Source: Trifolium pratense
Lineage: Eukaryota; Streptophyta; Magnoliopsida; Fabales; Fabaceae
Assembly: GCF_020283565.1 (NCBI RefSeq)
Contig: NC_060060.1
Coordinates: 27,280,001 to 27,344,000 of the forward strand
DNA: 64,000 nt
Direction of reading: 5' to 3'
The position numbers and the translations under genes were made by a program. The notes under the pieces were generated by a model, which was not told the origin of the DNA, made no database searches, and saw only the letters and a list, made by a program, of their open reading frames with translations. Position 1 is the first letter of the stretch. Each line of letters begins with the position of its first letter. Positions 22,628-33,400 of the stretch are shown here, piece by piece.

Positions 22628-25600
22628 ATGGCTCAGGTATTCAATCATCCATTTTACCATTGCTCTTTTGTTGGTAGTGCCTTTTGTTGGTTCAAATCTA
22701 ACTGATTTAATTTATTTTTCGAAACGAAGAAGCATGGAAGCAGAATCCCTGGTTCTACTGAAACCCAGTACGAGGAGTGCCAGACTGACGACGAGTCACT
22801 GTCGGCTTCTAGCTCATCAGAAGATGTGGGTAACTTCAAACAATCATCAGGTTATATATTATGTTTGTAATTGTATTGTTATTGATTTTGATTATTGTAG
22901 GAGGAGGAGGAGGAGGAGGAGGAGGAGGAAGAGATAGAGAAGGAATTGGCTGATGTAACGTTTGAGGAGTTGCAGAAAGCTCGATCGAATGGGGAACATG
23001 TGTTTTTCAAGAAACTCGGAGAAAAGGAGAAGTTAAAAAGGGCTAATAAGAATAGGTATTCTATTTATAGCTTAGTAATAGTTTGTTAACTTTTTGACAG
23101 ACTGGTTTTTCTTTTCTTCTAATCCTTGTGTGCTAATAAAATAATTTCTAATATTTGATTAGGCCAATGGAGGCTAGTAGTAAGAAGCCAGTTCCTACTT
23201 TTAGAGATGTCATCCAAGCTCCTAAGAAGGTGAGATTGTTTGTTACTTTTGTAGATTACAATATATCTGCTATGCTGCTGCTATCTTTGTGTTGTTCATA
23301 CGCACATTGAAATATTCAAGTTAGTGCCGAGGAGACTTAATTTTGTTAGAATTAGAAATATTCTATATGATGTGGAAATTGCGATGAATTTGAGTATTGA
23401 TACGAATTTTTAGTTTTACATATCTGGATGATTTTTGCTGAACTATGCATGCCATCAACAATTTTCAGGTTGTACGTGATCCACGATTCGAATCTCTTTG
23501 TGGTACTTTTGACCCTGATGGGTATGTTCACATCTCGATGTATTCGTTGTTCTACCTTTTTCTTGTCGTGTTCATTTGTGTTGAAAAATGCTATATTTTA
23601 AATTTTTTATTGCAATCATCATGACAGTTTAAGCAATTCATACTGGTGTAGAACCATGTTGATTTTTGCTGTGTTTTCCTTTTTAGAGTATGCCTAGTGG
23701 CTAGTGTAACATCCCAATTTTTTTGGAACATTAACTTTATAAATAATCATCAAAATACTGTTTGTTTTTTTTTTTTAAATTTAAAATATAATTTTTTTTT
23801 GACTCAAAAATATAATTGAAGAATGAATTATCGGATTAAAAGGACAATTGCTTAACAAACAATTTTCAGAAAATATTTCAATCAGAGTAATTGTTAAAAT
23901 CATTCAATCTGTGATGGCGACAATGCTGAGGAGACGTAATTTTGTTGATTGGGAGTAAAATTGGGCCCGGGTCTTTTAACTATAACGAAAGTTGGATTGT
24001 GTACACAAGGTCTATCTTTAAGAGTTTAAGTATATGTTAGGGGACAATGGAGTTAGTCGGGGGCGAGATAACTGAGAGTTCTTTAGATTTTCATTTTCCA
24101 TTAAAACAACTTAAGGAAGATTGGAAGTGGGAACAGGTAGCTGCAGAAGCAGAGTCGTCTATTGATGTCCCACTTCCCAAAGTGAGGAGGTACTATGGAA
24201 GACTCTGCCTTTTAAACCGCAGTACTTTGGCTGCACGCAACATCACAGTGAGAGGCCGTTCCACCGGTCAAGGGAAAACTTTTGGGGACACCCTTTTCTA
24301 GTCTTTGAAACATTCTTTGTCAGTTGGATTTCTGTTTTGTATGATCAGCTTTAAAATTTTTCCTTTGTTATGACCCAGAGTCCTATTTTTATTATAATCA
24401 AGAGCTAGTTATCACTCTCATGACTCGTGAAGTTAGTAAGAATGGGCTGAAGGATTGGACTGAAGAATGCAAATTAATTTCATGCTTAAGTGTTTCTTGA
24501 TATGGGAAAACTTTATTTCAGAGTCCCAAGATTGAAATTAGTCCTTAAAACATGTTAATACAGCACATATACTAATCTTTTCCCTGTCATTGATATTTCT
24601 TTTTCTATAAACAAACTCAAATCCTGACTCAAAATTTATCATTCTTTATTCTGCATTAGAATATGTCAGATAACCTTGAAGGATTGTTATGCTGATTTTT
24701 ATCGTAGTGCATGATAAATAGCATTAAGTTATTGATAAATCTTTTTGTCAAAAAAAAAAGAAGTTATTGATAAATCTTCAATCCATGGTATTTAAGAAAT
24801 GTCATAGTTTTTTACTTGCAATCATCATATCAGCTTTAAGCATTTTCAAATTGGAGTGAAGGCTGCTGGTTTTGATTATGTTTTCCATTTTAGACCATGC
24901 CTATCCCTATCCCAATGCTTTTCTTTTACTATTTTTGTTTATTTAAGAGCTAGTTGTCACGGACATGAAGGAATTTCAACATATTGAGAATAGGTTAAAG
25001 GCATTAACTCCATGAAGCCATTCTGTATTCTGCCTCAAAATGTACTATGCCTTACCCTTCATTAGATTCTGTTAGATAATTTTGACGGATGCTGACAATT
25101 ATTCTTAGTGCATGCCACAAATAGCATCAAATGATTTATTCATCTCCAATCCATGGTATGATGTAAACAATTTTTCATTGATTCAACACCCAGATTCAAG
25201 CACGAACTATGTTTTTAAGATATTATGTTGGTCATACCATTGTGTGCGTGTTACTTAGGTAGTGGCATTTGGTATCTTCTTTTTGGATATTGCTACAGGT
25301 AGTTCCTTTACGTAGGTGACATTTGCTTGGAAATCAGTATTCAATTGGTTGTTTAGTAGATTTTACTTCATTATTTCTCGATTTGTACTAGCGAACAATT
25401 TAATATACGTGCTTTTGATGCTGCACTAAAAATATACTTACATGGACTTGCAGGTTTAGAAAGAGATATAATTTTTATTTTGAAAATGATCTTCCTGCTG
25501 AAAGACAGGTAACTTGCAGATTGTTACTACATAATTTTTTCTGTAACTTATTTTATGACTTTCTTCTCATGACATCTTTTGGGCATAACAGGCTCTTAAA

Positions 25601-27019
25601 AAGAAACTTGGAAAATATAAAGATCCTGAACGCAGAAGTGAAACAGAAGAACGCCTAACATGGGTTGTAAGTACATGTATTTTGGAAGTTTGTCTTCTCC
25701 ATCCAAAAGTGGACATTTATTAGTTTATTTGATCACATTTACATGTCTTTTTCAGGATAAACAGTTGAAATCTGGTCCATCAAAGAAAATTGAGACAGAG
25801 ATTTTGGCTAAGCACAAGAAGAAAGAGAGAGAAGCAGCAAAACAGGGAAAACGTCCTTTTTATCTCAAGAAATGTAATTCTTCTCTCCTTCCACATCATT
25901 TTATCTCTCTTTTTTCTCATTTTGCATATGTTAGAAATCAATATCTGCTTATGTTTAAATTTATTAGCTTTATCTGAACTCTGAAGAGAAGTTATTTGCT
26001 GAACCAGAATATGAGACATATTCAATATGTGGAGTCAATATTGCGAGATTATAATAACTCTTATAACCATTAATTGATTTCAATTGCATTCTCTGAATTT
26101 CCTTTTCACTTGTTTGTAGCATGCTAGTGGTATTAGTGGCAATGTGTTCAATAGTGTTTATGTTGGTAATCTGTAAATATAATTTAGCTCATGAATTGAA
26201 AACAGCCCTGCTAACTGCTATATGATGGTATCCGTCTATGTATTAGACATGAAGATAAGACATCCAGTAGGAATAAGAAGATCTTGTATGTAGGCTTACT
26301 TTAGGAGGAAACAGAAAAATAGGTTTTACTTTTAACTTTTAAGGGGGCAACTAATTAGTCGCTATTCAGGTAGATTTGGTTGGGAAAGTTAGGTGTTAGC
26401 CTTTTGTTTTTGAAATTTTATACTCGTCCTATTTAAAATTCTAATCTACTTATGGCGCTAAAACTCTCATGTTCTGATTTCCTTTTCTCTTGCACTAGAT
26501 GGCAATTAATACGTCTCATTAAATAAACTTTTATTCAGAAAGAATGGAATATATCGTCTGTATACTCATTCTTTAATCTCTCATTCACACATTTATATGG
26601 GAAAATAATTCTAGGGATGATACAGTTCTTTGGCAATTTTTGAATCTGAAGGTTAAATGGGGTATCAAACAAGTTAACTAACAAACATATCAAACAAATA
26701 AATTTATATAAAATGAAATATCAAGCATAGATAATGACATTCTTTATGTTGTTTTTCAGCCGAAATTCGGAACCAGGGACTTATTGAAAAATATGATCAT
26801 CTCAAGGTATGCATCTTAGAACATCTCTCTGTGCCCCCTTTCACCTTGTTCTCATTGTATTATGTCATTTATTGCTTGTCTTTTTCATTAATTCTATCTA
26901 TTCACCATTTTCAGTCATCTGGAAAACTTGATTCATTTATCGAGAAAAAGAGAAAGAGGAATGCTGCAAAGGACCGTAAGTTCATGCCATACGCTAGATC
27001 TGGTGACAACGCGGAGTAA
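22628..27019 (+). CDS. RRP36: RRP36-type ribosomal RNA processing protein
   Basis: RRP36 (DUF947) is a nucleolar protein of the small-subunit processome needed for early 18S pre-rRNA cleavage. Ten coding exons can be joined in phase: 22628-22636, 22730-22825, 22901-23055, 23163-23229, 23469-23521, 25454-25508, 25592-25666, 25756-25873, 26760-26806 and 26915-27019, giving 259 residues. All introns are GT-AG. Recognisable family segments are KKPVPTFRDVIQAPKKVVRD, FESLCGTFDPDGFRKRYNF, HKKKEREAAKQGKRPFYLKK, EIRNQGLIEKYDHLK and KRNAAKDRKFMPY. The N-terminus is acidic and Ser/Glu-rich with 11 consecutive Glu. Length and gene body fit the plant family. The least certain parts are the 9-nt first coding exon (MAQ) and whether exon 2 starts at 22730 or 22733. 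Confidence 0.88.
23522..25453 (+). other. Long intron 5 of RRP36
   Basis: 1.93 kb, much longer than the other introns. It contains an 84-codon open stretch (24047-24301) that I do not recognise and that has no splice sites in phase with the flanking exons. Otherwise no features. Confidence 0.55.
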
Positions 27020-27721
27020 GGTCGCTAAATACTGTTATATACATTTTGTATACCATCTTTGGGTTTTGATGATGTTATACCTTGATGAACACCTCCAAAA
27101 TTATGGCTTTTGTGGTAAGTGTGCTGTGTTGTTGTATATTCTGCAAGATTTACCAACAACCACTTTTTTAGGCTATTTTAGGAGACCTTTATGTGATCAA
27201 GGGTGGATAACTAGGAAATGGAGAGGTTACAAAGCAAATCTGCTGATTATCAGTATTCTGTGACAATGATCTTCACAATTGTCATAGGTCTCCTTTGTGA
27301 TTCTTAGTTCTTACATCATGGATATGCTTTAATTTAATCAAGGAGTATTTTTAGAATTATGAATTATCATAGGTCTTTGTCATTCTTATATTTTTAGGAT
27401 TTACGGTATTCCCCACAACGTATAGTTTATAATATGTTTATTTATTTGTTTTTTTATTTTTTATAAATATGATGAAATCAAAACATCTAACTACTCTGGC
27501 ATCCCAACTGGGTTGACACTCACCTAAAGCCATCAGTTGCCACTCTCATCTACTAATAATAAAAATAAAAGGAATGCTATAAATATTTTATAGAAATACT
27601 TTATATATAAACATATGATAAATATTTATACTATAAGTGCTTATTCTTATTATTTTTTGATATTTTTTGGATACATATTATTTGATTGATCATACACCAT
27701 GCCTGCTATAGACTATGTATC
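27020..27721. other. Intergenic region between convergent genes (RRP36 and CML)
   Basis: Contains the 3' UTRs of both genes. No further gene or clear repeat is seen. Confidence 0.55.
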
Positions 27722-28186
27722 TTAAAGTAGGGAATCCACTATGAGTCGGAAATCATCCAAGCTCACAGCTCCATCACCATCCACATCAAGAGAAGTAACA
27801 ATGTTCTCACATTTTTCTAAAGACAACCCAATACCTAAATTTTCCATCACCTCATGTAGCTCTTCCCCTGTCAAAATCTCATTCCCGTCTTCATCCAAAG
27901 CTTCAAATGCTGCACTTAGAACATTTGCAAGAATCCCAGTTTCCAGACCCTTTGTGTTCATCTCTAAGAACTCATTTATGCATAATAACCCATCTTTGTT
28001 CTTGTCACCTTGTTGCATCATTGCTCTCACTTCTTGATCACTAGCTTTGTACCCAAGTGACCCCATGATTCCCCCTAGTTCGGCCTCGTTGATGCAGCCA
28101 TCGTTGTCTCCGTCGAAAGCTTTGAATGCTTCCATTAGAGACAGAACTTGATTTAGTGTCTCCATTTCAGCAGAAAGATGAGCCAT
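27722..28186 (-). CDS. Calmodulin-like EF-hand calcium-binding protein
   Basis: Intronless, 154 residues, four EF-hands in two pairs. The loops are residues 25-36 (DGDNDGCINEAE), 61-72 (DKNKDGLLCINE), 98-109 (DEDGNEILTGEE) and 134-145 (DVDGDGAVSLDD). Loops 1 and 2 are canonical. Loop 3 has Glu where Gly is usual at position 6, and loop 4 ends in Asp where Glu is usual at position 12, so their affinity or ion selectivity may differ. There is no signal peptide or membrane segment, so it is probably a soluble Ca2+ sensor of the plant CML family, which relays calcium signals to target proteins. The single-exon structure fits that family. A TATA-like box lies 55-64 bases upstream of the ATG. Confidence 0.92.
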   Translation of the reverse strand: MAHLSAEMETLNQVLSLMEAFKAFDGDNDGCINEAELGGIMGSLGYKASDQEVRAMMQQGDKNKDGLLCINEFLEMNTKGLETGILANVLSAAFEALDEDGNEILTGEELHEVMENLGIGLSLEKCENIVTSLDVDGDGAVSLDDFRLIVDSLL

Positions 28187-28240
28187 TTGTATGAATTTAA
28201 ACTTGAAATTAATGTGGTTTTCTACAATTGTCTATTGCAA

Positions 28241-28250
28241 CTATATATAG
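28241..28250 (-). promoter_or_regulatory. TATA box of the calmodulin-like gene
   Basis: CTATATATAG, palindromic, 55-64 bases upstream of the ATG on the minus strand. This leaves a very short 5' UTR. Confidence 0.5.
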
Positions 28251-28320
28251 GTGATAAGAAACATTTATGTGATTATGGAGATATCTACCAATAGAATCTA
28301 ATGCTTGTAAAGCTTTATTT

Positions 28321-28420
28321 ATTCTTACCTTCATCTTTTTCTTGATGGGATTCACCTTTTTCTTTTTTTTATTCTTACCTTCATCTTTTTCTTGATGGGA
28401 TTCACCTTTTTTCTTTGGGA
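28321..28420. repeat. Tandem duplication, 2 x 50 bp
   Basis: ATTCTTACCTTCATCTTTTT begins both 28321 and 28371; the two units are nearly identical. It lies in the upstream region of the calmodulin-like gene. Confidence 0.85.
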
Positions 28421-28480
28421 TAGAATAAAGTTAGACAAATTATATTCGCCACCCACCATATAATTAAGATTAAATATTGA

Positions 28481-28663
28481 GGAGTGCTAGCAACACACTC
28501 TTTAACAAACATACTCTAACACACTTTTTTCTATTGGTTAAAATTTATATGGGTCTCATAAAAGTTATATGGGCCCACATTTTTTTATGGGACTCATGTG
28601 AATTTCAACCAATAGAAGAGAGTGTGTTGGAGTGTGTTTGTTAAAGAGTGTGTTGCTAGCATT
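28481..28663. repeat. MITE with long terminal inverted repeats (~183 bp)
   Basis: GTGCTAGCAACACACTCTTT on the left pairs with AAAGAGTGTGTTGCTAGCAT on the right. The arms are about 65 bp, to CTATTGGTTAAAATTT / AATTTCAACCAATAG. The inverted similarity may extend a little beyond the quoted ends. No clean target duplication was found. Confidence 0.8.
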
Positions 28664-30390
28664 ATTCTTAAATATTAGTAGTGTTTATATAAAAAAGATA
28701 AAAATTAGGAGTGTTATGTTTTCGAAAAGGCCTTTTCTTTTTGTTAACTAGTTCAGTAGCTAAAAATTTAATTTTAAAGGTGAATAAGTAGAGTGTCCGA
28801 GTTTGAATTCCGACTCCTGCATATATAGTGTGATATGTCTACCAACTAAGATAAACTCATGTGAACAACAAGAACTGATATCAACGTGGCAGATACTTTG
28901 AAAGAAGAAAAAAAATAAAAAAAGCCTTGCATTTGTCTATGTGGCAGATAAGCAACGTGTGTGGGCAGAGAAACGTTCTTTGGTTTTTCAAAGTTCCCAA
29001 ACTGCAATTATCTGTTTTTTGCTGACAAGTTCAATGTAGGAACGAGGGAAAGACACCGATATTGGTGCTCTTAGAGAGCGTCATATAAGGACAAAAACCA
29101 CCATAATTTGATTACATGGAACTGTGGAGTACACAATGTAGGTTCTCTCTATCCAATCAATTTTTTTCATAGGTATGTGTCAGGAATCAAACCTTTGAGC
29201 ACATATTTAAAAAAACCAAGACCCTTACCACTTGGACCAATTCATTATTTGTAAATAGGTAAAATTCTAGGCACCATGCTATTTAGCAAATATTATAATA
29301 ACTTTTTTTCCTTAATAATCCCGTCCTTAATTATATCACGATCAGTTAATATTTTCGTAAAGATTTCTATAAAATATATTTAAAATAAGCAAAAGTACAA
29401 ACTAACCAAAAATCTGGTGCTTATATCATAGTCAAAGCAAAAATGAGATATATTAAATTATTTTTTTCTCCTCAACATAAGACGTATCGAAAGAGACTAC
29501 GGTAGTTTACAAAAGTATCAATCAATAAAACAACATGAATAGTGTTCAAAAAAATAAAACAACATGAATAACAAATTAATCGATGCTCAAACAGATAAAC
29601 AGGCTCGACCACCAACATAAAAATAGAAAGGTGAATAATGTAGAAATCATGCTACATAAAGGTATTAGTTTAGTAAAAAAAGTATTAGTTAACTTCTAAA
29701 ATTAAACTTGTGTCAAAAAAAAAAAAACTTCTAACATTAAACTACATTAAATATATTAATTAACTTCCAAATTAAGAAATATAAAAATGGAAAGGTGAAT
29801 GTTTTAATAAAAAACGTGTCAAAAGTAGTAAGAAATATGAAAATAGAAAGGTGAATATCTTAATTCTTAATAAAAAACGTGACAAAAAAAATGTATCATG
29901 GTGTTATGTGTCTAAAAAAAAATGAATAAATTTACCATAATAAAATAACATTTTAGGTTTGAACAATTTAAATATTACAATTTTAGTTAATATTTTTTTG
30001 AATGAATTTTAGTTAATATTTTATATTACTTAAAATTACCAATAATTATTTTATATTTATTTCAACACAATATTTATATTATATTTTATTTTGAAGTATG
30101 ATTTTTTCGTAATTTTAATAAATAAAATAATTTTTGAGTCAATTTTTTTAATCATCTTTCAATATATTTTTTTTGCAAAACGAACCTATATAATTTTTTA
30201 ATAATATTGAACGTGTTTAATTTTGAACAAATACCAGAAAAATATATTTTAATTTTAATAAATAAAATAATAATTATTTTAAGCGACTAAACATTAATTG
30301 ATACGCATAGGTTAAAGTTCATTACACAAAAATGAACTGCTCGAAAAAAAAAACAGACAAAAAAATATAATTAGGTTAAAGTTTCCTTAC
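28664..30390. other. Intergenic DNA with two SINE-like relics
   Basis: At about 28750-28870 (plus) AGTTTGAATTCCGACTCC resembles a B box. At about 29135-29255 (minus) TGGTCCAAGTGGTAAGGG and GGTTTGATTCC are good A- and B-box matches of a tRNA-derived SINE. The remainder is AT-rich and repetitive at the word level (AAAAACGTGTCAAAA, TTTTAGTTAATATTTT), with no gene recognised. Confidence 0.5.
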
Positions 30391-30401
30391 GATAGTGAGC
30401 T

Positions 30402-30408
30402 TATATAA
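30402..30408 (+). promoter_or_regulatory. TATA box of the aminoacylase gene
   Basis: TATATAA, 92-98 bases upstream of the ATG at 30500 and followed by an A-rich leader. Confidence 0.45.
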
Positions 30409-30499
30409 TTAAGGAAATTGTGAAAGGCGCCGAACAAACAAAACAACTAAGCCTGAGGAGGTGTAGTAGTTGAAGTTTCCCCAACTAACTCCAATAATC

Positions 30500-33400
30500 A
30501 TGGCGAGACCAAACCCACACTCTATTCTCTCACTCACACTCCTTACTCTCTTTCTTTCATTCACCACAATCCTCTCCGCAATTCACGAAAAACAAAACGA
30601 CAATCCAATCACCCGTTTCCAACGCTACCTCCAAATAAATACAGCACACCCAACCCCAGACTACACCGCCGCAATATCATACCTAATCTCCCAAGCAAAT
30701 TCCATCGGTGGAATCCTTCACAAAACCCTAGAATTCTCTCCAGGTAAACCTCTCCTCTTACTCACATGGCCTGGCTCCGATTCTTCTCTTCCTTCCATTC
30801 TCCTCAACTCACATCTCGACTCTGTCCCTGCTGAACCCTCCAAATGGCTACACCCTCCTTTCTCCGCTACTCACACTTCCGACGGCGATATCTTCGCCCG
30901 CGGTGCACAGGATGATAAATGTATTGCCATGCAGTATCTTGAAGCAATCCGTAATCTCCGTAGTAACGGATTTGTTCCTGTTAGGTCTGTTCATATCTCG
31001 CTTGTTCCTGATGAGGAGATCGGTGGATTCACTGGTGCGGCGAAGTTTGTTGAATCCAAGGAATTTGAGGAGCTTAATGTTGGATTTGCGCTTGATGAAG
31101 GTCAGGCTTCTCCTGGGGATCAATTTAGGGTTTTTTATTCGGATCGGATTCCGTGGAATTTGAAGATTAAGGCTGTGGGAAGACCGGGTCATGGTTCCAC
31201 GTTGTATGATGGTAGTGCTATGGAGAGTTTGATGAAGAGTGTTGAAATTGTTAGTAGGTTTAGGGAGAGTCAGTTTGAGCTTGTTAAGGCTGGTAAGGCT
31301 TTGAATTCGGAGGTTGTTTCGGTTAATCCTGTTTATCTCAAAGCTGGTGTTGCCGCTCAAGATGTGAGTTTTGAATTTCTACCATTTTTTGATTCATCAT
31401 TTAAATTTCGATATTGTTTTTTATTTTTATTTTTATACTACAATTTGATTGGATTGGATGCATGTGTAAAATGATTATGATGCCTTTTTGTTAGATTAAC
31501 ATATTAATATCTATACAAAGATGTATACGGTAAAATAGGATTGGATGCCTGGTGTAAGGTGGATATAAATCAAATCTGTTTGTTATTTGAGAATATTTTT
31601 AAAATATTTGTATAATGTCTCTTGTTTTTTATTTTTTATAGTACAATATAAATTAAATCCATTTGTTATTTGGGAAGATGGTGTTGATATATATATTTAT
31701 GCTGCTGAATGGTGTTTATGAAGGGGTTTGTGATGAATGTACAACCTTCGGAGGCAGAAGCTGGTTTTGATCTTAGGTTGACCCCTACGACGGACCCTGA
31801 GGAAATGAAGAGGAGAATTGCTACTGAATGGGCGCCACCTGTTAGAAATATGTCATATGAGGTGAGATCTCTAATCATGAATCTGCACATGATCATGTTA
31901 TAGATTATATTTGTAAAGCTTGTAACATAATCATGCTCATCCCACAATTCTTTCACAAAGGGTGCCTTTGTAAACATCATCTTCTCTGTAGTGAGACCAT
32001 TGTTCACTAATTACCATAGGATTGATAACATGTTTAATTGTTCCAAACCTTTATAAAGGAAAATGTAGTCTCAGCGATACCAAGTAGCTTCAATTCGACA
32101 AATTGATTATAATGGCTAGATTCATAGAATTGATTCTAAATAAATTTTTGTTGAAAATAATATTAGTAATTGTAGAAATCCAATACCCTGATTGTAAAAA
32201 TGATTGTTTGGTGTATTTTTTGGTTCACAAATATTCTTAAGGGCTGATTTAACGTGCCGAAAATGTGATGATGTATAGATTTAAAAATTGAATTGACTTC
32301 CCTTTTTTTTGAAACAGAATTGACTTCCTTGCTAATAGGTGTATTATCGGTAATAATTTAGACATCATTTTGTGGTCCAACCTTATCAATTATAATCAAA
32401 ATTAGATTAGCATTATAATGCTTGTCTCTATATCCCCTAGTAAGAACACGATTCCTCCCAAGCTTGAAAAATACTTTACTTCTCACTTGGTGAAAGTGAA
32501 TTCCTTTGTGAAATTGCAAATGTTTTACCAATACAGAGCTTTGTTCCGGCTTTAAATGAGGAGGCATCCGCAAGTGGGCGGAGAGATTGCTCCTCTTGGA
32601 TTAGTTGGTCCTAGGACCGGATACCGAGTTTAAAAAAAATGGAGTTGTCCCAAAATCAATCCAACAAGTCCAAAGTAAATTGAAAACAATTTGAAGCCCA
32701 TTACAAATAAGAAAAAATAAATTCGATGAGATTGACTTCTGCAATCAAAGTCCAAATGTCAAGGTTTTAATTTTTATCATAAATTATTGTCCCTCTTTGT
32801 TAAATTTAATTTTGATCTAACAAAATATCATAAATTGAACTACAATTTAATAACTGTTGAGCAATAAACCAATCACTAACTTAGTAGCTTATGAAAGATA
32901 CAATTTTCATTAGTGATTGAATTTATGAAATAACTAATTTTGGCAACTCAATAAACAATATTGCAACATGTAGGAAAGGGTCAGTTTGTTACGGTTATAC
33001 TTACGGTTATACTAACAAATAATAGATTTACATCAGACGGTGCAGTGTCCCATATGAATATACATAGGCGAAACTGAGGAAGTCCGTAAGCTCCAGCAAC
33101 TATAATTCCCAAGCGACTTTGATAGTTTATTTGAACCAAACAACCCCAACCCATACCTTTCATGATAACAATTTGAAAATTTTAACAAGATTAACTATAT
33201 TTTCCATCAATGTGAATCTCGGTTAAGGTAACGAACAATATCCATAAAAACGACTAATTGTTAGTTCTTTTCATTTTTTAATGAATTTGTATTGTTCCTA
33301 AAACGATTGAAACCACTTATTTCTCGACAAGTGACTTCAACCGTTTTAGGAACAGCAACAATGCATTAGAAGATGCAAATAACCCATAATTAATCGTTTA

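Noticed and set aside
24047..24301. 84-codon open frame in RRP36 intron 5 (LDFHFPLKQLKEDWKWEQVA...)
   Set aside because: Reads like a captured coding scrap, but I recognise no family and it has no compatible splice sites; not called as a gene.
30848..31360. 170-codon open frame on the minus strand across aminoacylase exon 1
   Set aside because: It lies wholly antisense to a well-supported M20 exon and has no family resemblance; a codon-bias shadow.
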